From Prunus persica (Eukaryota > Streptophyta > Magnoliopsida > Rosales > Rosaceae), in assembly GCF_000346465.2 (NCBI RefSeq), contig NC_034009.1, positions 40,434,370 through 40,498,369 on the forward strand: DNA of 64,000 nt. The letters run 5' to 3'. The notes below the pieces were generated by a model. That model was not told the origin of the DNA. It saw only the letters and a list, made by a program, of their open reading frames with translations, and did no database searches. This document shows, piece by piece, positions 1 to 8,876 of the stretch (positions are counted from its first letter, which is position 1; each line of letters starts with the position of its first letter). The translations under genes and the position numbers were made by a program.

Positions 1-649
1 TGACCAATTAGCTCTTAGTTTGGAGAAATTTTTGTATGTTCGGAGTACACTATGTGGTTGGTGTACCATCTAATACACATACGACATGTGGATATGTGGA
101 CATGTTTTATTTTTATGTCCTATATGTATGTTATACAATATTTCACATGTTCCATGTGTATTGGATAGTACACTAGCCATGTGGTGTACCCGGAACATGC
201 AAAAATTACTCCTTAATTTGTACTTTTCTTTCAAAAGTGCTAGTAGATTCTATATTTAAATATATGATCATTTTCTTATTGATAAAAGAAAACTTTCATC
301 AGTGTGAATCATAATCGTTATCTATACTAACCATAATCATGATTATAATCTTTGTATATTCTTTAGTATATACTCTTGAATATTTTAGTATGTAAATATA
401 AAATCTTTGTTCTCTCAATCTAGGTATACTTAAAGTTTTTACTAAAAAATATGATCAATATATATGATGCTTTGGTACATATTATAAGTTAGAAAACAAG
501 CTTTATATTTTGTTTGGGAAGTTCCCAAAACATGAAATTTTAGATGACTTGCTTTCTAGCTCGTTTTTGTATAAATGTTAAGGATAATTGTTTATCAAGG
601 CAATGCATGATATCAATGCTTTATCTAACACCAGTGTTCACAAACAAAG
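1..649. other. AT-rich noncoding left edge
   Basis: No flotillin first exon or other coding signal is visible here. If the flotillin fragment that follows is part of an intact gene, this stretch is the 3' part of its intron, which would then be longer than 649 bases (the intact paralog's intron is 483 bases, the middle copy's is 133). The acceptor is the AG at 648-649. Confidence 0.5.
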
Positions 650-1153
650 GTACAAGAAGCAAATTGGGAGTTATACAACAAACAAAAGGCCGCGGAAGCA
701 ATTCTCTACCTAAGGGAGAAAGAGGCTGAGGCACAGAAGGCAATTGCAGAGGCAGAATTGTATGCTTGTCAACAAGTTGCAGATGGAGAATTTTATGCCA
801 AGAAAAAAGAGGCTGAGGGCCTCATGGCCCTTGGACAAGCCCAAGGTGCCTATCTATGCAATCTTTGGGACGCAGTTGGAGGCAACTATGCAGCCATGAG
901 GGATTTCATGATGATCAACGGCAGCATATTTCCAGAAATTGCTAAGATTAACGCCGATGCCGTGTGTGGACTTCAACCCAAAATCAGCATTTGGACTAAT
1001 GGAGGCGGAGAGGGCGGCAGAAATGGGGCCATGAAGGAGGTTGCTGGAGTTTACAAGATGTTGCCACCATTGTTCAAGACAGTTCATGAACAAACTGGAA
1101 TGCTGCCACCGGCTTGGATGGGCACTTTGCCAAATTCTGGTTCTAACAACTAG
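650..1153 (+). CDS. Flotillin-like protein, last exon only (partial, copy 1)
   Basis: This is the C-terminal exon of a plant flotillin-like protein, a membrane-microdomain scaffold of the SPFH/PHB class. The exon begins after the AG at 648-649 and reads [18 protein letters not shown], then a heptad-like Glu/Ala/Lys coiled-coil region, then the conserved tail with AGVYKMLPP and [13 protein letters not shown]. It is open for 167 codons. Compared with copy 2, a TCG-to-TAG difference ends the protein five codons earlier. The first exon with the SPFH domain is not in the window, so this is either a gene cut by the left edge or an isolated exon left by tandem duplication. Its sequence is very close to exon 2 of copy 2, which suggests recent duplication. 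Confidence 0.8.
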   Translation, partial: VQEANWELYNKQKAAEAILYLREKEAEAQKAIAEAELYACQQVADGEFYAKKKEAEGLMALGQAQGAYLCNLWDAVGGNYAAMRDFMMINGSIFPEIAKINADAVCGLQPKISIWTNGGGEGGRNGAMKEVAGVYKMLPPLFKTVHEQTGMLPPAWMGTLPNSGSNN

Positions 1154-2783
1154 TACTCTCAATTGAGTTCGAGAGTGTCGCTATCTGAACTGGCCATTTT
1201 GTGTATCATGTCTTTAAGTACATGTGAGACTAACATAAGTGTGAACAATGTCTTGTATGGGTATATTGTAGTGCAGCCAAAATTGTACCAGACCAGCTAG
1301 GCTGGTGTCATGCTGCTCTTCACATTTGAGGATTTGGTTGGCATAATATGGAATCTAATTGGAGTCATGTCAATAAGAGACAGCAGTGACCTCAACATGT
1401 TGAATTCTTGCCAATGTTTGTTCCTTAAAACTGTATATGAGCGGGATAAGTAGTAAATATTTCTTTTTAGTTGGTACATATTTATGTGAACGTTTCAGGT
1501 TATTTGAGTTTGTAAAATGACTGCTTGAGGGCCTGTTTGGAAACCTTTTTGTTTTCCATTTTCTGAATTTTTTAAATTTAGTTTTTGGTTTTTTGGGTTT
1601 AGAGAGAGAGAGAGGAAATATATGAATAAAGGTACGGATGAAGGAGGAAGGGTGGGTGTGAGGGAGTTGGAATCAATTGTGCATGCGTCAAATGCTATAC
1701 GTCAAATGAAAACTACTAAAACTAAGTGCCCGTTTGATAACCATTTCAATTTTAGTTTTTAGTTTTTAGTTTTTAATTTTTAATTTTATTTTTTGTGCTA
1801 GAGTATAGAGAAAAAAGAGGGAGAATGGAAGTGAGAATGAGAGTGGAGATGAGATTGAGAGGGAAGTTGAAAGGGGAGGATGGGAGAGAGAAGTAACAAA
1901 AGTGAAAAACAAAACTAAAAACTGAAATCTATTTGAAATTGTTTTCATTTTTGTTACTCCTCCTTCCCATCCTCCCTTTCCATCCTCTCTCTTAATCTCA
2001 TCCTCACTCTCATTCTTACTCTCATTTTCCTCTATACTCTAGCACAAAAAAATATGAAAACTACAATCTAAAAACTAAAATTAAAATGATTATCAAATGG
2101 GCCCTAAACATATGTTCTAGCTTTCGTTTCATTCATACTCCTTTTCTCCCCCATCTCTCTTTTCTTCCGTGCGTTTTCTCTGTAATTCTAAAAGAAAAAA
2201 ACAAGCTACTTCAAAAGACGAAAAATGTTGGCAAACCTTTATACCTCCCGCTGGCACTTTCCGTCTTCTTGGAAGAAACTGATGTGAATGTCAACAAGTC
2301 TTTTTCGCTAATATGAAAAGGATTGAGTGCAAGCAATCTGTCCTCGTGAACATGTCTATATTTTCTATAAAATATTTACAACTAGTTTGAGTTGGGAGAC
2401 AAAACTGTTGGCCAGCTTTCCTAGGCCGTGTGTATATGAAATATTTCGTCGGCAACTATGCCAAATTTGCTAATTGCGATTGATCGAAAGAGTCCGATTT
2501 GCAGTCTCAGATTTGTCTGGACACCCAAATTAATGTACATAATTAACAAGTCGTATGATACTCAAACGCATTTCAAGCCAACAAAGAAAGAAAAAACTAT
2601 AATATCGCCTTTGATAGCGGATAACAAGGACCAAGGGAAAGCAACACGCACCATGCAATTTCCATCGAAGAGCAATCCAATTTTCTCATTGACAATATCA
2701 AGAGATTTGTGAAACATGTACGAAAGGGCCAAAGAGAAAGTTTGTTCCAAACAATTATGTTGCGCGGAGGACACGCCACTAAG
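1154..2783. other. Intergenic region between flotillin copies 1 and 2
   Basis: No gene is supported. It holds the 3' flank of copy 1, a Tourist-like MITE at 1726-2104 and, at its right end, the promoter of copy 2. The short open frames inside the MITE come from its pyrimidine-rich arms. Confidence 0.6.
1726..2104. mobile_element. Tourist-like foldback MITE, copy A (TAA target duplication)
   Basis: The ends are inverted repeats: the left end reads GTGCCCGTTTGATAACCATT and the right end is its near complement ending in ATCAAATGGGCCC. Nearly the whole 379 bases fold back, with a GA-rich left arm and a TC-rich right arm. TAA flanks both sides (1723-1725 and 2105-2107), as expected for the PIF/Harbinger superfamily. 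A related copy lies at 49896-50228. No coding capacity. Confidence 0.8.
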
Positions 2784-2792
2784 TATATATAG
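2784..2792 (+). promoter_or_regulatory. TATA box of flotillin copy 2
   Basis: TATATATAG lies 62-70 bases upstream of the chosen ATG at 2854, a normal distance for a plant promoter with a short leader. Confidence 0.6.
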
Positions 2793-2853
2793 TTATAAAC
2801 TGGTTTTCAATATCACAAAACAATTAGGGGGAACAAAAAGAAAGCAAGCAAGC

Positions 2854-4435
2854 ATGTATAAAGTAGCAAGCCCATCAGAATATCTGGTGATCACCGGCGT
2901 TGGGATTGAGGACATAAGGCTTGCAAAGAAGGGATGGATCCTCCCCGGACAATCCTATATCATCTTCGACATGTCCCCCGTCAACTACACCTTCGAAGTC
3001 CAAGCCATGAGCTCCGAGAAGCTCCCCTTCATGCTCCCCGCCGTCTTCACCATCGGCCCCCGCATCGACGACATGCCCAGCCTCCACAAGTACGCCAAGC
3101 TCATCTCTCGCCACGACAAGCTCTCTACCCACGTCAAAGAGCTTGTCCAGGGCATCATCGAGGGGGAGACGCGTGTCCTCGCTGCCTCGATGACCATGGA
3201 GGAGGTGTTTAAGGGGACCAAAGAGTTTAAGCAAGAGGTGTTTGGGAAGGTTCAGTTGGAACTCAATCAATTTGGGCTTTTGATATATAACGCAAATGTC
3301 AAACAGTTGGTGGATGTACCGGGGCATGAGTATTTTAGTTATTTGGGGCAGAAGACACAGATGGAGGCGGCCAATCAGGCTAAAGTTGACGTGGCAGAGG
3401 CGAGGAAGAAGGGGGAGATAGGGTCCAAGGAGAGGGAGGGGTTAACGCTGCAGAATGCCTCCAAGATTGATGCAGAAACAAAAATATATGCCACGAGGAG
3501 GGTCGGGGAGGGGAGGATGGCAGAGATAAAGGTGGAAGCGGAGGTGAAGGTGTATGAGAACGTGAGGGAGGCTGAGGTGGCGGAGGCAAATGCTGAGCTG
3601 GCGAAGAAGAAGGCCGGGTGGGCGAAGGAGGCGCAGGTGGCGGAGGTGGAGGCCGCGAAGGCGGTGGCGTTGAGGGATGCGGAGCTGCAGAAGGAGGTGG
3701 AGAGGATGAATGCCTTGACTATCACGGAGAAGCTTAAAGCTGAGTTCTTGAGTAAGGCCAGTGTTGAGTATGAAACAAAGGTATAATTTGTTTTGTTTCT
3801 TTCTCTTTTCCTTTTTGGAAAAAGTATTGAATAATTATAATAAAAATAAATTAAGTTGTTAAATTAATATTGTGCATTATATCATCTAACATGATCAGTG
3901 TTAATAAACAAAGGTACAAGAGGCAAATTGGGAGTTATACATCAAACAAAAAGCCGCGGAAGCTATTCTTTACCAAAGGGAGAAGGAGGCCGAGGCACAA
4001 GAAGGCAATTGCTGAGGCAGAATTATATGCTCGTCAACAAGTTGCAGATGGAGAATTTTATGCAAGAAAAAAGAGGCTGAGGGTCTGATGGCCCTTGGAC
4101 AAGCCCAAGGTGCATATCTACGCACTCTTTTGGACGCCGTTGGCGGCAACTATGCAGCCATGAGGGACTTCATGATGATCAAAAGCGGCATGTTTCAAGA
4201 AATTGCTAAGATCAATGCTGACGCTGTGCGTGGACTTCAACCCAAAATCAGCATTTGGACAAATGGAGGCGGAGAGGGCGGCGATGGCGGCCATGGGGCT
4301 ATGAAGGAGGTGGCTGAGGTTTACAAGATGTTGCCACCATTGTTCAAGACAGTTCATGAACAAACTGGAATGCTGCCACCTGCTTGGATGGGCACTTTGT
4401 CCGATTCTCATTCTACCAACTCGGCTCTTAATTGA
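2854..4435 (+). pseudogene. Flotillin-like gene with disrupted exon 2 (copy 2)
   Basis: Exon 1 is 2854-3780 and exon 2 is 3914-4435, with a GT-AG intron of 133 bases in phase 0. Exon 1 encodes a full SPFH region ([39 protein letters not shown]) and a Glu/Ala-rich coiled coil. Exon 2 starts in frame, but relative to copies 1 and 3 it has one extra base near 3999-4001. This leads to a TGA at 4013-4015, so the readable protein would be 342 aa. A one-base deletion near 4063 restores the original frame, and the rest of the tail (from 4088) is well conserved to the TGA at 4433-4435. The gene therefore looks recently inactivated or truncated; a sequencing error is a real alternative. Start chosen at 2854 because [11 protein letters not shown] matches the family's N terminus and the TATA box lies just upstream. 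Confidence 0.7.
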
Positions 4436-5033
4436 GTTCGAGATAATTCTAGACACCAAACGTGGCCTTGCTTAAAACTTTGTTCTACTTTGACATGTAT
4501 GTGTTTAGGGGCAAAACTGTTAGCCATAGTGGAAGCCTTTGGGAAGAGTTGGGAAACAAAACTGTTGTTGGCTGTCTAATAACAAATTTATAAGATCAAA
4601 TCCCAAATTATAAGAAATTTATAAGAAACAAAACATGCCTGTGTTGGCCGTGCATAATAAATTTATAAGACCAAATCCCAATTGTTGGCTGTATGCAAAT
4701 GCTCGCAAACATATGGCCAATATTCCTGTTACTAGAAAACCTCATTATAAGACACTAGTACTGATACACTCGTGGCCTATATTCCTGTTAGTCATAGACA
4801 ACCCGTGGCTATGAGTTTGATACAAACTGCGTGATCTACTGTGATAGAAGCGGGTGTTGCTAGGTTAGGGCTTTATTTTATTTTATTTTATATGTATTTA
4901 ATTTAATGTACTCTCTAGTTGGTTGTGTGGGGCCTTGGGCTTAGAACACTAGATGTGTTTAAGTACTCTCTAAGTAGTACTATTTGACATCTATAAATGA
5001 GTTCGAGACTTGGAAGGATGAAATTCTAATTTT

Positions 5034-5498
5034 CATGTTTATTAATCCGTAATTGGAATCAAAATAAGGAGTTGAATTCCTATTACAGATACTCATGTGT
5101 TTACTTTATATGGAGGAATCAAAATGCGAGTGGGATCCACACAAAATCATGAATTCAACTCCTGATTTTGGAGGAATTGGATTATGGGTGGGAGGTAGTA
5201 TTCTAATTTATGGACAACTAATCCATTAGAAATCCATTTTGTTTACCCATTATATTCTCACACAATTTTTAAAATTCCAAATTTGCCATCTACTTTAACC
5301 TAACAACGAGGACATTTTAGTAATCAATTTGGTTTCAATCCCAATTCATGTGAATTTAGTAAACAACTTATAAGGAATTAGTACCACTCCTACTCCAATT
5401 TCATATGGTTTAGTAAACAACTTCAATAGCAATCTGGAATCTAACTCTCCTCAATCCAATTTAATTCCCTTTAATCTGATTACGAATTAGTAAACATG
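5034..5498. mobile_element. MITE-like element with terminal inverted repeats
   Basis: The left end CATGTTTATTAATCCGTAAT pairs with the right end, whose complement is CATGTTTACTAATTCGTAAT. The inside is noncoding with other partly complementary segments. I could not define the target duplication. Confidence 0.6.
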
Positions 5499-5576
5499 CC
5501 AAAATGAATTTACTCATATAATCAGAATTAATGTGCCAAAATTTGATTATTCGATTTATTTCTACAACCAGGTTTT

Positions 5577-6072
5577 GCAATCCCGTTCTCCTGGTCCACG
5601 AGGACCAAGGAGTTTCTTGGTAATCCAACGGTGGATAAGAGTCTAAGCAATAAATTAAGTTTATAGTTTTGAATGTCAATATTTTTGGGGAAACAATTTT
5701 TAAAGTAATTTTTCAAAAAGAAAACTAAAAGACTTTAGCGTCAAAAGTAGTACGCCTCCCAAGTTGATAGAAATTTTCTCCATCAATTCTCTTATCGAAG
5801 GGTTTAGAGTCTTTCGTTTCTCTTCTTCAACCGTAACAATTTTTCTCCATTTACAACCCTTTGAAAAGTACGACATTTATTTCTCTAATATGTATTTTTG
5901 GCATCCTTATTTCCTGTTTGAAAATTGCTTTAAAGATTTTTTACCGAAAAATATTGGCATTAAAGCTATAAACTGAGTTTATTGTTTAGACTCCTATCCA
6001 CCGTTGGATTTAATCCAATGACAGTTGCCCAAGAGACTCCTTGGTCCCCCTGGACAAGGAGAACGGTACTGC
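5577..6072. mobile_element. Foldback DNA element with long inverted arms and CAGGTTTT duplication
   Basis: The arms 5577-5735 and about 5911-6072 are inverted copies of each other. Matching blocks include CGTTCTCCTGGTCC, ACCAAGGAGT, ATCCAACGGTGGAT and AATATTTTT. CAGGTTTT occurs directly at both borders (5569-5576 and 6073-6080) and extends to 9 bases as CCAGGTTTT. Long arms with an 8-9 base duplication fit a Mutator-like or hAT-like nonautonomous element. It sits about 270 bases upstream of the TATA box of flotillin copy 3. Confidence 0.7.
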
Positions 6073-6344
6073 CAGGTTTTGAAGGTTTCCTGTTCCCATG
6101 CACATGATTATCAGGTTTTGATGATATAGGAATCCATAAATCAAACACATTGTTGACAATTTCAAGCCGTAAAAAATGGAGTAAAAGCAGTTGGATGTGA
6201 CAGGAACACCTTGTAATATGTCCACGTGGTATTACAAGTCTCCCATTATTAATGTCCAAATTCTTATCCTAAACTAATTGAACCTTAATTGTAGCCCTAG
6301 TACAAATTTAGCTCTGATTGTCCGAGATCTCAATCACTGATACA

Positions 6345-6352
6345 TATATATA
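6345..6352 (+). promoter_or_regulatory. TATA box of flotillin copy 3
   Basis: TATATATA lies about 115 bases upstream of the ATG at 6467, with a pyrimidine-rich leader between them. Confidence 0.5.
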
Positions 6353-6466
6353 CGAGTATTCTTTTTTCATCTCTCTCGTAGCTTTTTTTTTTGTTCAACA
6401 TCGCTCATATCAAAACCCTAATATCTACTGCTGTCTACAAACAAGAGAAACACAGAAGAACCAACC

Positions 6467-8455
6467 ATGTGGTACAGAGTTGCGAAAGCTTCAGAGTATC
6501 TAGTGATCACCGGGGCAGGGATCGACGACATAAAGCTCGCAAAGAAGGCATGGATCCTCCCCGGACAATCCCACACCGTCTTCGACTTGTCCCCAGTCAA
6601 CTACACCTTCGAAGTCCAAGCCATGAGCTCTGAGAAGCTCCCCTTCGTCCTCCCCGCTGTCTTCACCATCGGCCCCCGCGAGGACGACATGCCCAGCCTC
6701 CATAAATACGCCAAGCTCCTTTGCAGCCACGACATGGCCTCCAACCACGTCCAAGAGCTCGTCCAGGGCATCATCGAGGGCGAGACGCGGGTCCTCGCTG
6801 CCTCGATGACGATGGAGGACGTGTTCAAGGGGACCAAAGAGTTTAAGCAAGAGGTTTTTGATAAGGTACAGTTGGAGCTGAACCAATTCGGGCTTCTGAT
6901 ATACAATGCGAATGTGAAACAGTTGGTGGACGTCCCGGGGCATGAGTATTTTAGTTACTTGGGGCAGAAGATACAGATGGAGGCGGCGAACAAGGCCAGG
7001 GTTGACGTGGCGGAGGCGAAGAAGAAAGGGGAGATAGGGTCCAAGGAGAGGGAGGGGATGACCCTGCAGAACGCGGCGAAGATTAATGCGGAGACTAAGA
7101 TCTATGCGACGAAGAGGGAAGGAGAGGGGAAGAAGGAGGAGATAAAGGTGAAGTCGGAGGTGAAGGTGTATGAGAACATGAGGGACGCTGAGGTGGCGGA
7201 GGCGAATGCTGAGCTGGCGAAGAAGAAGGCCGTGTGGACTAAGGAGGCGAAGGTGGCGGAGGTGGAGGCAGCGAAGGCTGTGGCGTTGAGGGATGCGGAG
7301 CTACAACAGGAGGTGGAGAAGATGCATGCCTTGTCTAAGACAGAGAAGCTTAAGGCAGATCTCTTGAGTGAGGCCACTGTTGAGTATGAAACCAAGGTAC
7401 GTCTTGTACTTGTCCTTTTTCTTTCCTTTCTTTTGAAAATATAAAATTGAATGCATATATAAAAATTGAGTAGGTTGGTGATCTGTATGAAACAAAATTA
7501 GTGTTACATTGATCATAGAAAAATATATTGGTGATCTGTATGAAACAAAATTAGTGTTACATTGATCATAGAAAAATATATTATGTGACAGTTGATGTAT
7601 TTACTATATATCGAGTGAATCACAATCACTATTAACCCTAATAAATTTTGTTGTAAGTACGAACATGATCAATCGATGATTAGTAAATGTGGTTGATATT
7701 GTAGAATTAGTTCATGTTATTAATCTGTATGCTTGTGTTGGATTGCAATATTCATTGACTTATAATCAATACATGCATGTACGAAACAAAAGTCTGAATC
7801 TAATGCTGTTGGATAATTATGTATTAATTAGTATAATGCTTGCTTTTTCTGACATATATTTATATATTCATGAACAAAGAAACTAGAGGCAGATGGAGCG
7901 TTGTTCCAAAAACAAAAGGCAGCAGAGGCAGAGCTTTTTACCAAGAAACTAGAGGCTGAAGCACGACTCTATGCCAAGAAACTAGAGGCTGAGGCACAAA
8001 AGGCAATTGCAGAGACCCAACTTTATGCCAAGAAACAAGAGGCCGAGGCACAGAAGGCAATCGCAGAGGCACAACTTTATGCCAAGAAACTCGAGGCCGA
8101 GGGGCTCATGGCTCTTGGGCAGGCTGAAGGTGCATATCTTCGCAGTCTTCTGGAAGCAGTTGGAGGCAACTACAATGCCACCAGGGACTTCATGATGCTC
8201 AAGAATGGCACGTTTCAAGAAATTGCTAAGATTAATGCCGAGGCTGTGAGGGGACTTAAACCCAACATTAGCGTTTGGAATAATGGCAGCGGTGACGGCG
8301 GTGCCAACGGGGCCTTCAAGGAGGTTGCTGGAGTTTACAAGATGTTGCCACCATTGTTGAAGACAGTTCATGAACAAACTGGCATGTTGCCTCCGTCTTG
8401 GATGGGCACTTTGTCCAATTCTCCTTCTACCAACTCGACTCTCGATAGCACCTAA
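6467..8455 (+). CDS. Flotillin-like protein, intact copy (copy 3)
   Basis: Exons 6467-7396 and 7880-8455 join in phase 0 to give 501 aa, slightly longer than I expect for plant flotillins. Plant flotillins are membrane-associated scaffolds in plasma-membrane microdomains, linked to endocytosis and to symbiotic or defence signalling. The SPFH/PHB domain occupies roughly residues 1-200 ([49 protein letters not shown]), followed by a long Glu/Ala/Lys coiled coil (about 200-390) and the conserved C-terminal tail ([20 protein letters not shown]). Residues about 341-384 hold two 18-aa units of the type [18 protein letters not shown] plus part of a third, encoded by exact 54-base steps at 7970, 8024 and 8078. 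The intron (7397-7879) contains a 53-base tandem duplication. This is the only copy in the cluster that is complete in the window. Confidence 0.93.
7475..7582. repeat. 53-bp tandem duplication in flotillin copy 3 intron
   Basis: Two essentially identical 53-base units, each starting TTGGTGATCTGTATGAAAC and ending near AAAAATATA, lie head to tail at 7475-7527 and 7528-7580. Confidence 0.9.
7970..8101 (+). repeat. 54-bp in-frame coding repeat in flotillin copy 3
   Basis: Two full 54-base units start at 7970 and 8024, with a partial third at 8078. Each starts TATGCCAAGAAAC. They encode 18-aa coiled-coil segments; the period keeps the reading frame. Confidence 0.9.
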
Positions 8456-8876
8456 ATTCTAGGTTAATCTAAGTTCTACATTTTTGTTCCTGTTATAAAT
8501 AGATGGTACACAATATGGTCACCGGTATAACTAGTTTTGCACAATTTTTTCTATTCTATGTGTAGTTTGGTCCATGGTGTGTGGAACCTTTTTTGACTTT
8601 TAGTACACGAGATTGCATAATGCAATGGATTTACGAAAGAAATTAGAGACTAGGGAAAGAAATATTCCTGACCTAGACTAGAGAACCCATGACTAATAAT
8701 AATATTAACATGGGGCATGGCTGCCTGGTGTGGGGAAAAGAGAACAAAGGCAGCTAACAGGGATTTTGCATTTAAGCCTTACTTCCATCATAAACAACTG
8801 CAGGTCATTCTTTGAATTGATAGTCTTTCCAGTAACATTTACAACAAACAAAAGGTATTAATTACACGCATCCGCC
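8456..8876. other. Convergent intergenic region
   Basis: This stretch lies between the 3' ends of flotillin copy 3 (+) and the SET-domain gene (-). It should hold both 3' untranslated regions. I see no further gene. Confidence 0.6.

Larger units (their letters stand above)
4436..6344. other. Intergenic region between flotillin copies 2 and 3
   Basis: No gene is supported. It contains a partial direct duplication around 4568-4610 and 4643-4682 (shared core ATTTATAAGA.CAAATCCCAA), a foldback element at 5034-5498 and a longer one at 5577-6072, then the promoter of copy 3. Confidence 0.6.

Noticed and set aside
2875..3725. Antisense frames over flotillin exon 1
   Set aside because: Shadows of a GC-biased coding exon; the sense frame has the family motifs. 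The same holds at 6500-7395, 38534-39013 and 46633-47258.
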